Made by a program: the position numbers and the translations under genes | The notes under the pieces: generated by a model | Seen by the model: only the letters and a program-made list of their open reading frames with translations | What the model was told of the DNA's origin: nothing | Database searches by the model: none | NCBI RefSeq assembly: GCF_900141765.1 | Contig: NZ_FSRK01000001.1 | Location: forward strand, 372,001 to 436,000 | Length of the DNA stretch: 64,000 nucleotides | Reading direction: 5' to 3' | Source of the DNA: Epilithonimonas zeae | GTDB taxonomy: Bacteria; Bacteroidota; Bacteroidia; Flavobacteriales; Weeksellaceae | Shown: piece after piece, positions 1 through 9,533 of the stretch | How positions within the stretch are numbered: position 1 is the first letter of the stretch | How the letters are laid out: every line of letters starts with the position of its first letter

Positions 1-4
1 ACAT

Positions 5-45
5 AAAAAAACCTGACTCGTTGGAATCAGGCTTTGTGTATTTTT
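5..45 (-). terminator. Intrinsic terminator after nuoN
   Basis: On the minus strand the stem CCTGATTC/GAGTCAGG (one G-T pair, 4-base loop) is followed by a run of six T. It lies just downstream of the nuoN stop codon and closes the complex I operon. Confidence 0.8.
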
Positions 46-52
46 AATTTTC

Positions 53-1435
53 CTATAATCCGAAAATTTTAGCGAATAGATCCGGAACAATTCCCATAGA
101 AACCAATGCTAAAATTATTACTACAGAAACGATATTGTAAGTGATACTCGCTCTTTCCGTATTGTGGAAGTTGTCTTCTTTGTAGAAAAACATTGCGATG
201 ATTAATCTCAAATAATAAGCGATACTCAATGCTGAACCTAGAACTGCAATCAGAACCAAGAACTCATAATGTCCGCCAATCGCCTGATTGAAGATTCCTA
301 ATTTTCCGATGAAACCGGCTGTCAAAGGAATCCCAGCCATTGATAGCATTGAGATTGTAGAAACAACTGCTAACAAAGGTTCTCTTTTTCCCAATCCGTT
401 GAAAGCGGCAAAAGAAGTTTCTTTTTTGATTTTCTCAACCCAGATCAAACTGATGAAAACACCAACTGTTGCCAATGAATAAGCGAACAAGTAATAGCCT
501 AAAATGTAAGTTGAGAAGTTATTGATTCCGAAAAATATCAAAGCAATATATCCTGCGTGCGAAACGGAAGAGTAGGCAAGCATTCTTTTTGCATTGGTCT
601 GAACCAATCCCATAACGTTTGCCAAAAGTAAAGTCAGGATGATGAAAACGCCTAAGATATTAATCCAATCTCCAGCAATTCCCCCGAAAGCAATCGTCAT
701 TAATTTGAACAAAGCGAAGAATCCGGAAATCTTTACGACAGATGCCATAAAAGCTGTAATCAATGATGGTGCGCCTTGATAAACATCTGGACTCCACATA
801 TGGAATGGTGCTAACGATACTTTGAATGCCAATGCAGACAACATCAGGATAGCTCCCATTATCAGCATTAAGTTCTTAGGATTGTTGTAAGCAAAATCGT
901 GAATGGCATAAAGGTCAAAACTTCCTGCACTTCCATAAACCAAAGCTACTCCAAACAAAAGAAATCCTGTTGCGAATGCTCCCATTAAGAAATATTTCAT
1001 AGAAGCTTCCGTAGAGCGAAGGTCGGTTTTATTAGCTCCAGCCATTACATATAAAGGAATTGATAGAATCTCGATTCCGATGAATAATGTTACTAGGTTT
1101 TGGAATCCGAACAATACAATCCCGCCACAAAGTGCAAATAACATCAATGCATACAATTCTGACTGATGACTTCTGTGATTGCTGAATGCAAATCCTCCTA
1201 AAAAGAACAATAACAAAGTAACAGCCACCGATATTTTTGTGAATAATTCGGCATTGTAGCTGTATTCGTACATCGATTTGTATTGCGCGAAAAACTCGCA
1301 ATCAGGAAGAAAACTAGTCGCCAGACCAATGATTAATCCCAAGATTCCGATATATCTTGCGTATTTGCCTTTCTCGAAAACACCTGAGAATAATACCAGA
1401 ATTGCCGTAAGGAATAAAACTATTAAAACACTCAT
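53..1435 (-). CDS. nuoN: NADH-quinone oxidoreductase subunit N
   Basis: This is one of the three antiporter-like membrane subunits of complex I, part of the proton-pumping arm in the inner membrane. The 460-residue protein is almost entirely hydrophobic, with about 14 predicted helices. It carries the proton-translocation family signature around residues 110-270, including the IGIEILSIPLYVMAG segment and the conserved Lys/His stretch near SLAPFHMWSPDVYQG. Its length matches the usual NuoN (about 460-490). It is the last gene of the nuo operon, 94 bp after nuoM, and is followed at once by a terminator. Assignment is from family pattern and its place in a canonical nuo order. Confidence 0.96.
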   Translation of the reverse strand: MSVLIVLFLTAILVLFSGVFEKGKYARYIGILGLIIGLATSFLPDCEFFAQYKSMYEYSYNAELFTKISVAVTLLLFFLGGFAFSNHRSHQSELYALMLFALCGGIVLFGFQNLVTLFIGIEILSIPLYVMAGANKTDLRSTEASMKYFLMGAFATGFLLFGVALVYGSAGSFDLYAIHDFAYNNPKNLMLIMGAILMLSALAFKVSLAPFHMWSPDVYQGAPSLITAFMASVVKISGFFALFKLMTIAFGGIAGDWINILGVFIILTLLLANVMGLVQTNAKRMLAYSSVSHAGYIALIFFGINNFSTYILGYYLFAYSLATVGVFISLIWVEKIKKETSFAAFNGLGKREPLLAVVSTISMLSMAGIPLTAGFIGKLGIFNQAIGGHYEFLVLIAVLGSALSIAYYLRLIIAMFFYKEDNFHNTERASITYNIVSVVIILALVSMGIVPDLFAKIFGL

Positions 1436-1529
1436 TTCTTTATTTATTTCGTAGGAAACCGGAAGTCCGATGTCCGTTTTGAATTTTATTTAATATTTCT
1501 TTTTATCTGAATTGATTTCAAATCCATTC

Positions 1530-3023
1530 TTAGTTAAGCATAGAAGAGTAGATGAATCTTACAGAACTTGTTACCATTTCTATAACTGGTTGAGGAAAAA
1601 CGCCTAAAACAATTACGAAAACTGATAAACTTGCCAGTACTGTGAACTCCACTGAGCTAATGTCTTTTGTTGTAGCCAAAACAGCGTCGTCTCCTTTTCC
1701 AAACATTGTTTTTCCGTAGAATCTCAACATATAAGCTGCTGCAAGAATCAATGTTAATCCAGCTAAAACTGTCATTATTAGATTGTATGAAAAAATTGAT
1801 TTCAATAAGATAAATTCTCCGATGAATCCGTTGGTTAATGGAACTCCCGTGGCACCAAGCAAAATAATCATAAACAATATGGCAAATTTAGGAGCGACTT
1901 TTGCCAAACCTCCCATTTTTCTGATATCTCTTGTTTTGAATCTTTTATAAAGAATATCTGCACAATAAAATAATCCAACTACGTTAATCCCGTGAGCAAA
2001 ACTTTGAATCATTGCACCTTGAGCACCTTCGAAGTCTAATCCAACTCTCATTGTTACAACAGCTGAAGCGAAGATTCCCGCTACAATTAATCCAACGTGA
2101 GAAAGGGAAGAATAAGCAATCAATCGCTTGGTATCTGTAGAAATCATAGCGATTAAAGCGCCATATATCACTCCGATTACAGAAAGAATAATCACGATTT
2201 CTCCAGAAATTCCGCCAATTGCTAATGGTGTAATTGGTAATAAATATCTCATAACACCGTAAACTGCCATCTTCAACATAATTCCTGATAACAACATCGA
2301 ACCTTGCGTTGGAGAATATGTATAAGTGTCTGGCTGCCAAGTATGGAAAGGGAATACCGGTAATTTCACCGCAAAAGCAAAGAAAATAAACCAGAATATT
2401 ACCGTTTGTTCGTTCACATTTAAGTTAGCGTTGTACAAATCTGTCAAGGCAAATGATGCTGCGTGATTGTAAACGTAAATCAATCCAATCAACATAAATA
2501 AAGAGCCTACAAATGTGTAAACAAAGAACTTGGTTGTGAATTTGATTCTTTTATCTTCCTGACCCCAAAGTCCGGCAATCAACCAGATTGGAATCAATGT
2601 TACTTCCCAGAAAATGTAGAATAACAATCCGTCCAAAGAAGTGAAAACACCCAACAATCCGAATTGCATCAATAATATCAATGCGTAGAAAGAATTAGGG
2701 TAACCTTTTGACTCGTTGAAAGAAGATAAAGTAATGAGTGGAACCAAGATGTTGGTCAACAGAACCATCAGCATACTCATTCCATCAATCCCAAAATGAA
2801 TTTTACTTTTGATATAATTGGACCAAGGTTCATTAATTTCATATTGCAATACAGCATCTACAGTTGGGTTGAAATCGAAATTCCCTAACATATAAAATGC
2901 GATGAACATCTGTGCAAAGCCAAAAGCTAATGCGATATATTTACTGGAAGGACTCTTCCAGAAAAATAGTAAAACCGAACCTACGAGAGGTAATAGTAAT
3001 AATGTTAATAGTAAATACGACAT
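1530..3023 (-). CDS. nuoM: NADH-quinone oxidoreductase subunit M
   Basis: This is an antiporter-like proton-channel subunit of complex I in the inner membrane. The 497-residue polytopic protein has the NuoM hallmarks: FYIFWEVTLIPIWLIAGLWG near residue 135 (conserved Glu), KLPVFPFHTWQPDTYTYSP near residue 220 (conserved Lys), and a later TDTKRLIAYSSLSHVG segment. The ATG lies only 2 bp after the nuoL stop, so translation is probably coupled. Length is normal for the family (about 490-510). Confidence 0.97.
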   Translation of the reverse strand: MSYLLLTLLLLPLVGSVLLFFWKSPSSKYIALAFGFAQMFIAFYMLGNFDFNPTVDAVLQYEINEPWSNYIKSKIHFGIDGMSMLMVLLTNILVPLITLSSFNESKGYPNSFYALILLMQFGLLGVFTSLDGLLFYIFWEVTLIPIWLIAGLWGQEDKRIKFTTKFFVYTFVGSLFMLIGLIYVYNHAASFALTDLYNANLNVNEQTVIFWFIFFAFAVKLPVFPFHTWQPDTYTYSPTQGSMLLSGIMLKMAVYGVMRYLLPITPLAIGGISGEIVIILSVIGVIYGALIAMISTDTKRLIAYSSLSHVGLIVAGIFASAVVTMRVGLDFEGAQGAMIQSFAHGINVVGLFYCADILYKRFKTRDIRKMGGLAKVAPKFAILFMIILLGATGVPLTNGFIGEFILLKSIFSYNLIMTVLAGLTLILAAAYMLRFYGKTMFGKGDDAVLATTKDISSVEFTVLASLSVFVIVLGVFPQPVIEMVTSSVRFIYSSMLN

Positions 3024-3025
3024 TA

Positions 3026-4939
3026 TTATTTCAATATAAAGTTAACAATCAATACAATTCCTATCGCCAATGACATAATTAGCACATAGTTTTCTACATT
3101 TCCGTTTTGGAGACGTTTTGCTGCACGTCCAGAATCTGCTGCTCCAAATCCAATGAAATTCACAATCGGGTCAAGAACTGCTTTATCAAACATTGCCGCC
3201 GCTTTTCCAGCTTCTTCGAAAGGTCTTACAATCATTGCATTGTAAATCTCATCCACGAATAATTTTTTAGCAGACAATTTCTCCCAGCCTGTATATTTAT
3301 CTTCAGGAAGAGCCATTTTTTTCTTGTTAACGTAGATGTTTTTAACAATGAACCAAACGCTGAAAAACATTACAACCGTTGCTCCAAGAAGAATCATTTC
3401 TGTATTAAAATCCACACCGGAAAGCGTCGCTTCCATTTCGCTGAAACTTTGCTCCGTCAATACTGGTTTCAACCATTCCATCAATTTAGCATAATGACCG
3501 TGACCGATGAAGTGAGGAAGATTGATAAAACCTCCAATAACTGAAAGGACAGCCAAAACGATTAATGGCAAAGTCATATTCAGTGGACTTTCGTGCAAGT
3601 GATGTTTTTGTTCTTCAGTACCTCTGAACTTTCCGTGGAAAGTCAAATAGTACAACCTGAACATATATGCTGCGGTCGTTGCTGCTAAAACAAATAACAT
3701 TACCCAATAAATTGGACTTTTCGCATAAGCTGCAACTAAAATTTCGTCTTTAGAAATCATCCCAGAAAGTAATGGGAAACCTGAAATCGCTAATGTTCCG
3801 ATAAGGAAAGTGATGTGCGTGATTGGAACATATTTTTTCAGACCTCCCATAAAACGCATATCCTGCTCGTTGCTCATTGCGTGGATGACAGAACCTGCTC
3901 CCAAGAACATCAAAGCTTTGAAGAAAGCGTGTGTCATTACGTGGAACATTGCTGTTGTATAAGCGCCAAGACCTAAAGCGATGAACATAAATCCAAGTTG
4001 TGAAACTGTAGAATAGGCCAATACTTTTTTGATGTCGTTCTGACGAAGTGCGTAGAATCCAGCTAAAGCGGCAGTCAGGAACCCGATGAATAGAATCCCA
4101 TCCTGAACAGTTGGCGCTAAAGTGAATAAGAAATTACTTCTTACTACTAAGTAAATACCAGCCGTTACCATCGTTGCTGCGTGAATCAAGGCCGAAACTG
4201 GCGTTGGTCCAGCCATCGCATCTGGTAACCAAGTATATAAAGGAACCTGAGCTGATTTACCAGTTGCTCCAATGAATAAGCTTGCCGTGATGAATATAAT
4301 AATATTGCTGTCTAAAGCAAATTTTGAAGCATTCTCCTGTACGCTCAAATAATCGATAGCGTTGACTTGGGATGCAATTGTGAAAATACCAATCAATAAT
4401 GCTAAATCTCCAATACGGTTCATAATGAAAGCTTTTCTTGCTGCTTTTCCATAATCTTCGTTGGTGTACCAGAATCCAATCAATAGATAAGAACAAAGTC
4501 CTACACCTTCCCAACCGATGAATAGAATCAGGTAATTGCTTCCTAAAACCAAAAGCAACATCGAGAAAATAAACAGGTTAAGATATGTGAAGAATTTGTA
4601 GAATCCTTTGTCGTGGCTCATATAGCCAATAGAGTAGAGGTGGATCAATGACCCGATCCCTGTGATGATCATTACCATCATCAATGATAATTGGTCAACT
4701 TGGAAACCAAAATTAACCTGAATCCCATTCACTCTAAACCATTCAAAAGCTTTTACGATAACAGGTGCGCTATCACTTTTGAATCCTAAAAATATACTGG
4801 TTGCGATAACAAATGAAGCGAAAACTACTAATGTTGCCAATCCTCCAACAAAAACTTTCGGAAGATTCTTTCCAAAAAGTCCGTTAATCAGGAATCCGGC
4901 TAAAGGCAAAAGTACAATTGCGTAAACTAAATTTTCCAT
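3026..4939 (-). CDS. nuoL: NADH-quinone oxidoreductase subunit L
   Basis: This is the distal antiporter-like subunit of complex I, with the long lateral amphipathic helix. At 637 residues it has the expected NuoL size. Visible signatures are LFIGWEGVGLCSYLLIGFWY (about residues 140-160), KSAQVPLYTWLPDAMAGPTPVSALIHAATMV in part (about 225-255, with the conserved Lys and His), and NDIKKVLAYSTVSQLGFM. The C-terminal part, after about residue 530, contains the hydrophilic and final TM section typical of NuoL. It is 8 bp from nuoK and 2 bp from nuoM. Confidence 0.97.
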   Translation of the reverse strand: MENLVYAIVLLPLAGFLINGLFGKNLPKVFVGGLATLVVFASFVIATSIFLGFKSDSAPVIVKAFEWFRVNGIQVNFGFQVDQLSLMMVMIITGIGSLIHLYSIGYMSHDKGFYKFFTYLNLFIFSMLLLVLGSNYLILFIGWEGVGLCSYLLIGFWYTNEDYGKAARKAFIMNRIGDLALLIGIFTIASQVNAIDYLSVQENASKFALDSNIIIFITASLFIGATGKSAQVPLYTWLPDAMAGPTPVSALIHAATMVTAGIYLVVRSNFLFTLAPTVQDGILFIGFLTAALAGFYALRQNDIKKVLAYSTVSQLGFMFIALGLGAYTTAMFHVMTHAFFKALMFLGAGSVIHAMSNEQDMRFMGGLKKYVPITHITFLIGTLAISGFPLLSGMISKDEILVAAYAKSPIYWVMLFVLAATTAAYMFRLYYLTFHGKFRGTEEQKHHLHESPLNMTLPLIVLAVLSVIGGFINLPHFIGHGHYAKLMEWLKPVLTEQSFSEMEATLSGVDFNTEMILLGATVVMFFSVWFIVKNIYVNKKKMALPEDKYTGWEKLSAKKLFVDEIYNAMIVRPFEEAGKAAAMFDKAVLDPIVNFIGFGAADSGRAAKRLQNGNVENYVLIMSLAIGIVLIVNFILK

Positions 4940-4947
4940 TCCTTTTA

Positions 4948-5274
4948 TTATCCTCTTAATTTATTAAAAATACTTACGTCCACAGATTTGGTATTTCTGT
5001 ACATCATTGCGATAATTGCCAATCCTACTGCTACTTCCGCTGCTGCAACCACCATAATGAAGAAAACCAAAAGTTGTCCGTTACCATCACCTTTGTAAGC
5101 AGAAAATGCTGCTAATAAAAGATTTACGGAATTAAGCATCAATTCTACACATCCCAAAATCACGATAGCATTTTTACGAAGCAAAACTCCCAAAACACCA
5201 AGGCAAAATAAAACGGTACTCAGAATAATGAAATATTCCAAAGGTACTTGTTGTATAAATGTATTCACTTCCAT
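4948..5274 (-). CDS. nuoK: NADH-quinone oxidoreductase subunit K
   Basis: This is a small three-helix membrane subunit of complex I that takes part in the proton path through two buried glutamates. A longer reading frame reaches 5310. I place the start at the ATG at 5274, giving 108 residues beginning MEVNTF, because that fits the family length (about 100-110) and leaves 4 bp after the nuoJ stop instead of overlapping nuoJ. Conserved features are LGVLGVLLRKNAIVILGCVELMLNSVNL (Glu in the middle helix) and VVAAAEVAVGLAII (second Glu). Confidence 0.95.
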   Translation of the reverse strand: MEVNTFIQQVPLEYFIILSTVLFCLGVLGVLLRKNAIVILGCVELMLNSVNLLLAAFSAYKGDGNGQLLVFFIMVVAAAEVAVGLAIIAMMYRNTKSVDVSIFNKLRG

Positions 5275-5278
5275 AATC

Positions 5279-5776
5279 TTATAAATCTTTTTTACCGATA
5301 AGAACAGCACCTACAATCCCTGCTAAAATCAGAATCGAAGCCAATTCGAATGGCAATACATATTCGTTAAACAATAATCTTCCCAGATTTTTGGTCAAAC
5401 CAACCGAGTGGTCGATGTTGTCTGCAACTGTTGTTTTTCCTGAAAGACCTCTGTAAGCTCCCAACATTCCTACAAACAAGATACAAACAGAAATAATCCC
5501 AATGAACTTTGGTAGGCTTCCTTTCTTGCTTTCGTCTTCTTTGTTCAAGTTCAACATCATCAAAATATAAAGGAACAAAACCATAATGGCTCCCGTGTAA
5601 ACGATGATTTGAACAATACCTAAAAACTGCGCATTAAGAAGAATGTACATTCCCGCGATAGAGAACATCGTTACAATCAAAGAAAGAATGGCGTATAAAG
5701 GATTTCTTGCAAATACGAAGTAAACAGCACTTGCAATGGCGATAAACGCTACAATAAAAAATAAAATCTGATCCAT
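5279..5776 (-). CDS. nuoJ: NADH-quinone oxidoreductase subunit J
   Basis: This is a hydrophobic core subunit of the complex I membrane arm. The 165-residue protein has five predicted helices and the family motif IVQIIVYTGAIMVLFLYILMML at about residues 55-76, the helix that adopts a pi-bulge in solved structures of the family. Its ATG shares one base with the nuoI stop (TAATG arrangement), so the two genes are translationally coupled. Confidence 0.95.
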   Translation of the reverse strand: MDQILFFIVAFIAIASAVYFVFARNPLYAILSLIVTMFSIAGMYILLNAQFLGIVQIIVYTGAIMVLFLYILMMLNLNKEDESKKGSLPKFIGIISVCILFVGMLGAYRGLSGKTTVADNIDHSVGLTKNLGRLLFNEYVLPFELASILILAGIVGAVLIGKKDL

Positions 5777-6333
5777 TATTTTACTGCCTTTTTTTGTTTC
5801 TCAGATTGTCTCTCTGTGATGTCAATCCTTGCATTAATTTTTTCGACCAATTTTTCTTTTCCATAGATGAAAGAATTTCTGTTTTGTTCCACATCTACCA
5901 ATCTGTCTGTAAGATAGATTGCAGATTTTGGACAAGCTTCTTCACACATTCCGCAGAAGATGCATCTCAACATATTGATTTCATAGATCGATGCATATTT
6001 CTCTTCTCTGTAAAGGTGTTTCTCGTCTTTAGTTCTTTCAGCAGCCGTCATTGTGATGGCTTCTGCAGGACACGCCACTGCACAAAGCCCACAAGCGGTA
6101 CATCTTTCTCTACCTTCTTCATCACGTTTTAAAACGTGTTGCCCTCTCCAGATATCTGCTCTTGGTTTCTGAACCTCCGGATAAGAATATACTGCAGGAG
6201 CGCCCTTCAACACAGTTCTTACAGCGTGCTTGAAAGTGATTCCCATTCCTTTGAAAATCGCCGGCAAATAGATTTTTTCACCCAGAGTCATTTCTTTATT
6301 AGAAACAACTTTTGATCTATTAGTAAGTTTCAT
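5776..6333 (-). CDS. nuoI: NADH-quinone oxidoreductase subunit I (2x[4Fe-4S] ferredoxin type)
   Basis: This subunit carries the two tetranuclear clusters (N6a and N6b) that pass electrons toward NuoB. The 185-residue protein has two classical motifs: CTACGLCAVACP (about residue 79) and CIFCGMCEEACP (about residue 124). The C-terminal tail is rich in Lys and Glu. It overlaps nuoJ by one base and is separated from nuoH by a 90-bp spacer of short repeats. Confidence 0.97.
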   Translation of the reverse strand: MKLTNRSKVVSNKEMTLGEKIYLPAIFKGMGITFKHAVRTVLKGAPAVYSYPEVQKPRADIWRGQHVLKRDEEGRERCTACGLCAVACPAEAITMTAAERTKDEKHLYREEKYASIYEINMLRCIFCGMCEEACPKSAIYLTDRLVDVEQNRNSFIYGKEKLVEKINARIDITERQSEKQKKAVK

Positions 6334-6343
6334 TTAATATAAG

Positions 6344-6375
6344 TTAGATGTTAGAAGTCAGATGTTAGATATTAG
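6344..6375. repeat. Short repeats in the nuoH-nuoI spacer
   Basis: The spacer contains two close copies of AGATGTTAGA with related AGTTAGA/ATTAGAT words, giving a low-complexity stretch. No open frame is present. Similar AT-rich, repeat-like spacers occur at 11,410-11,525 and 12,750-12,824 in the same operon. Confidence 0.5.
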
Positions 6376-6423
6376 ATTTTGAATCAAATTATCACATCAC
6401 CTCATTATCAAATTTTCAATTTT

Positions 6424-7488
6424 TTAATTTCCAAATGCTAAAATCACAGCACCTGTAGCAATTAGATTCACCAAAGCTAATGGAATCAAAGTTTTCCATC
6501 CTAGGTGCATCAATTGGTCATATCTGAATCTCGGAAGTGTCCATCTAATCCACATAAAGATTAAAATTCCGATGATTGTTTTTGTTAAGAAAGCTAGGAT
6601 ACTCAAAACACCTGCAACATTTTCTCCCCAGTTGTGCGTTACCCAATCGATTCCAGGATAATTGTAACCTCCGAAGAAAAGAACTACCATAAATGCATTG
6701 GAAATGAACATATTCACATATTCTCCAAACATATACAGTCCTAATTTCATTGAAGAATATTCGGTAGAATAACCAGTTACCAATTCAGATTCACACTCAG
6801 GTAAATCGAAAGGGTGTCTGTTGGTTTCAGCCATTGCAGCGATGAAAAATATCAAGAAAGCTAAAGGCTGATAAAGGATATTCCAGTTGATTCCGGAAAT
6901 GGCAGGAATGAATCCCCAAATTTTCCCAGCAGATTGAGCTTCAGTAATTAATTTTAAATCCAAACTTCCGGACATCATAATGATTGACAACAATGATAAT
7001 CCCATTGCCAATTCATAAGAAATCATTTGTGATGAAGCTCTGATGGCACCTAATAATGAATATTTGTTGTTGGAAGCCCAACCTCCAATCATAATTCCGT
7101 AAACTCCGATAGAAGCCATTCCAATGATGAAAAGAACACCAACATCGATATTAGCAACCTGTAAATCGTAAGAAATACCTCCGAAATTCAATGTTTTTCC
7201 CCAAGGAATTACTGCTCCGGTAATCAATGAAATAAACATTACCAAAGATGGTCCTAAAATGAAAAGGAACTTTTCTGCATTTTGAGGTGTAAAATCTTCT
7301 TTGAAGAAAAATTTACCACCATCTGCCAACGGTTGTAATAGCCCGAAAGGTCCCGCTCTGTTTGGTCCGATACGGTCTTGCATTATCGACGCCACTTTTC
7401 TTTCTGCCCAAGTAGAGTAGGCAGCAATAGTAAGTGCCAAAAGGAACAGCGCCAATACTAATATGATTTTAAAAGTTAGTAATTCCAT
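6424..7488 (-). CDS. nuoH: NADH-quinone oxidoreductase subunit H
   Basis: This membrane subunit forms the quinone chamber at the junction of the two arms of complex I. The 354-residue polytopic protein contains AERKVASIMQDRIGPNRAGP (about residues 29-48) and the acidic loop ETNRHPFDLPECESELVTGY (about 221-240), both diagnostic of NuoH/ND1. It is 47 bp downstream of nuoG. Confidence 0.97.
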   Translation of the reverse strand: MELLTFKIILVLALFLLALTIAAYSTWAERKVASIMQDRIGPNRAGPFGLLQPLADGGKFFFKEDFTPQNAEKFLFILGPSLVMFISLITGAVIPWGKTLNFGGISYDLQVANIDVGVLFIIGMASIGVYGIMIGGWASNNKYSLLGAIRASSQMISYELAMGLSLLSIIMMSGSLDLKLITEAQSAGKIWGFIPAISGINWNILYQPLAFLIFFIAAMAETNRHPFDLPECESELVTGYSTEYSSMKLGLYMFGEYVNMFISNAFMVVLFFGGYNYPGIDWVTHNWGENVAGVLSILAFLTKTIIGILIFMWIRWTLPRFRYDQLMHLGWKTLIPLALVNLIATGAVILAFGN

Positions 7489-7535
7489 ATTTTATAAGTT
7501 CAAAATTTAAAGTTCAAATTGAGTTTAAATTTTTA

Positions 7536-8555
7536 TTAACTACCTAATTTTTCAATTTCTTTTTCGTCTGCCACACCAATTTCTTTGGCTTCCGGATTAT
7601 CCAAAACATTGTAGCTGTCTGTTTTTTTCTCGTAGTGATTAAGAGAAATCACAGAATGTCTGTCGATATGTCTTGGTCCTTCGATATTCCAAAGTGCAGT
7701 ATCTTTTTTCTCAAAACGACACTCGTTGCAAATCCAGTCTTCAACTTCGCCGTATTGGTCTTTTCTTGCCGTTACTCTTACAACTTCATCTCCTTTCATC
7801 CAAAGTACAGCTTTTCCGCTACATTTCTCACATTTGCAAGTTGCATTGTACGGTTTAGTAAACCAAACTCTACTTGTGAATCTAGCTGTTCTATCTGTTA
7901 AAGCTCCAACTGGACAAACATCAATCACATTTCCGATGAAATCATTATCCAAAGCTTTGTTCAACATTGTTGATATTTCTGCGTGATCACCTCTGTAAAG
8001 AATTCCGTGCTCTCTTTTCTCAGTTAATTGATTTGCAGCCAATACACATCTTGCACAAAGAATGCAACGGTTCATATTCAGTTTGATATATGGACCGATG
8101 TCGTCTGCATCGTAAGTATTTCTTTCGAATTCTGTTCTGGTTTCAAGATTACCGTGCTCGTAACCCAAATCCTGAAGATGACATTCTCCAGCCTGGTCAC
8201 AAACTGGACAATCCAAAGGGTGATTTACCAAAAGGAATTCTGTAACAGCTTTTCTACCTTCCTGTGCTTTTTCAGAAGTTAAGTTTTTCACTTCCATTCC
8301 GTCCATCACGCCAGTTCTACAACTTGCAACCAATTTTGGCATTGGTCTTGGGTCTGCCTCAGAACCTTTGGAAACTTCTACCAAACACGTTCTGCATCTA
8401 CCACCACTGGTTTCCAGTTTACTATAATAACACATAGCTGGCGGAACAGATTTCCCACCGATTTGTCTTGCAGCTTCCAAAATAGAAGTACCAGGCAAAA
8501 CTTCCGTCGTCTGTCCGTCTATGGTAACTTTAAATTTTTTGACTTCTTCGCTCAT
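7536..8555 (-). CDS. nuoG: NADH-quinone oxidoreductase subunit G, short form
   Basis: This is an iron-sulfur subunit of the peripheral arm. The 339-residue protein has an N-terminal ferredoxin-like [2Fe-2S] domain (Cys42, the GGRCRTC pair, then ASCRTG), a His-Cys3 cluster motif (NHPLDCPVCDQAGEC) and a [4Fe-4S] motif (RCILCARC with DVCPVG). Further Cys pairs follow (CKCEKC and WICNEC), equivalent to the start of the molybdopterin-like region. The rest of that large domain, present in the 900-residue enterobacterial protein, is absent. There is no sign of a frameshift, so I read it as a naturally short family member. A 97-bp spacer separates it from the inserted exported protein. Confidence 0.93.
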   Translation of the reverse strand: MSEEVKKFKVTIDGQTTEVLPGTSILEAARQIGGKSVPPAMCYYSKLETSGGRCRTCLVEVSKGSEADPRPMPKLVASCRTGVMDGMEVKNLTSEKAQEGRKAVTEFLLVNHPLDCPVCDQAGECHLQDLGYEHGNLETRTEFERNTYDADDIGPYIKLNMNRCILCARCVLAANQLTEKREHGILYRGDHAEISTMLNKALDNDFIGNVIDVCPVGALTDRTARFTSRVWFTKPYNATCKCEKCSGKAVLWMKGDEVVRVTARKDQYGEVEDWICNECRFEKKDTALWNIEGPRHIDRHSVISLNHYEKKTDSYNVLDNPEAKEIGVADEKEIEKLGS

Positions 8556-8652
8556 ATTTCAAGGTTTTAGATTTTCGGATTTTAGATTAAACCTTTTTCC
8601 TAAATCTTTTGTCAATTCTATTTATAATTTAAAATATCTCTGAGAGTATATT

Positions 8653-9498
8653 TTACTTCTTTAATTTTCTATTAAAAACGTATCCAACACCAAAGTTAAC
8701 CTGGTAAAATACGAAGTCCTGACTTGCTTTATCAGGTTTATTATTAAGAGTAGTTTTGATATCCGGCATATTGATATAACCGAATTTTCCTTCTACTCTT
8801 GCCATAATGTGATTCCAGAAAACAGCGTTGATACTTGTTCTTGCATCTAGTCCAAATCCTGCTAAATGGTATCTGTCACTTCTTTCGTTTCCAAATAATT
8901 TCACATTACTTTTTGGCATCAAAGCACCGATTCCGCCGCCGTAAGCCCAAAAGATGTCAAAGTTCTTTTTGCTTGATAGATTTTTGTATTTCTCAAGACC
9001 AAGATTCACATAATTCAGTCCATCTGTATGCTCAAAGGTAAGGAATTGCTCATCAGACAAATTAACCTGACCATTCTGAACCATTCCTGCATAAGTCGGA
9101 TCAGAAATATGACCGCTGAAATTAGCAACTTGATTCTGGTCCATCACATATTTCATATGGTCTTGCGAAACGACTAATGCTAAATTATCTTTTAAGAAAT
9201 AAGCAAATCTAAAATTAAACTGAGGTATAGAAAGCCTTGTAGGGTCTATATATGCCATACTTAATTCCGACGGTCTATCGTGCGCCACCACATTATTCAA
9301 AGTGAAATCATAACCATTCCCTTTGAAACGGATATCAGACTTGCTAAATCCAGCTCTGTTCCATCCCCAAAAAACGAACATTGTTCCTTTTTTCAAGGAG
9401 GATGTGTTGTTGTTATCAATTGTAGTTTCTTGATTTTGTCCAAATACAGTTGTAATCCCAACAAAAAATACAAAAACTAATTCAAAGAACTTCTTCAT
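8653..9498 (-). CDS. Exported, probable outer-membrane beta-barrel protein inside the nuo operon
   Basis: The 281-residue protein has a signal peptide ending near VFGQ (residues 1-20). The rest is rich in alternating hydrophobic and aromatic strands and ends in FQVNFGVGYVFNRKLKK, consistent with a small outer-membrane barrel. I do not recognise a specific family. It lies between nuoF (35 bp) and nuoG (97 bp), same strand, with no visible terminator on either side, so it is probably co-transcribed with complex I. Nothing in it suggests a complex I subunit: it has no cofactor motif and is directed out of the cytoplasm. Its function is unknown. Confidence 0.75.
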   Translation of the reverse strand: MKKFFELVFVFFVGITTVFGQNQETTIDNNNTSSLKKGTMFVFWGWNRAGFSKSDIRFKGNGYDFTLNNVVAHDRPSELSMAYIDPTRLSIPQFNFRFAYFLKDNLALVVSQDHMKYVMDQNQVANFSGHISDPTYAGMVQNGQVNLSDEQFLTFEHTDGLNYVNLGLEKYKNLSSKKNFDIFWAYGGGIGALMPKSNVKLFGNERSDRYHLAGFGLDARTSINAVFWNHIMARVEGKFGYINMPDIKTTLNNKPDKASQDFVFYQVNFGVGYVFNRKLKK

Positions 9499-9533
9499 TA
9501 TTTCTAGTGAATTTGAAAACTCAAATCCTATTC

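Noticed and set aside
7635-7901. Plus-strand frames of 60-90 codons opposite nuoG and similar frames opposite other nuo genes.
   Set aside because: They lie fully within strongly conserved nuo genes on the other strand and show no family pattern, so they are shadow frames.
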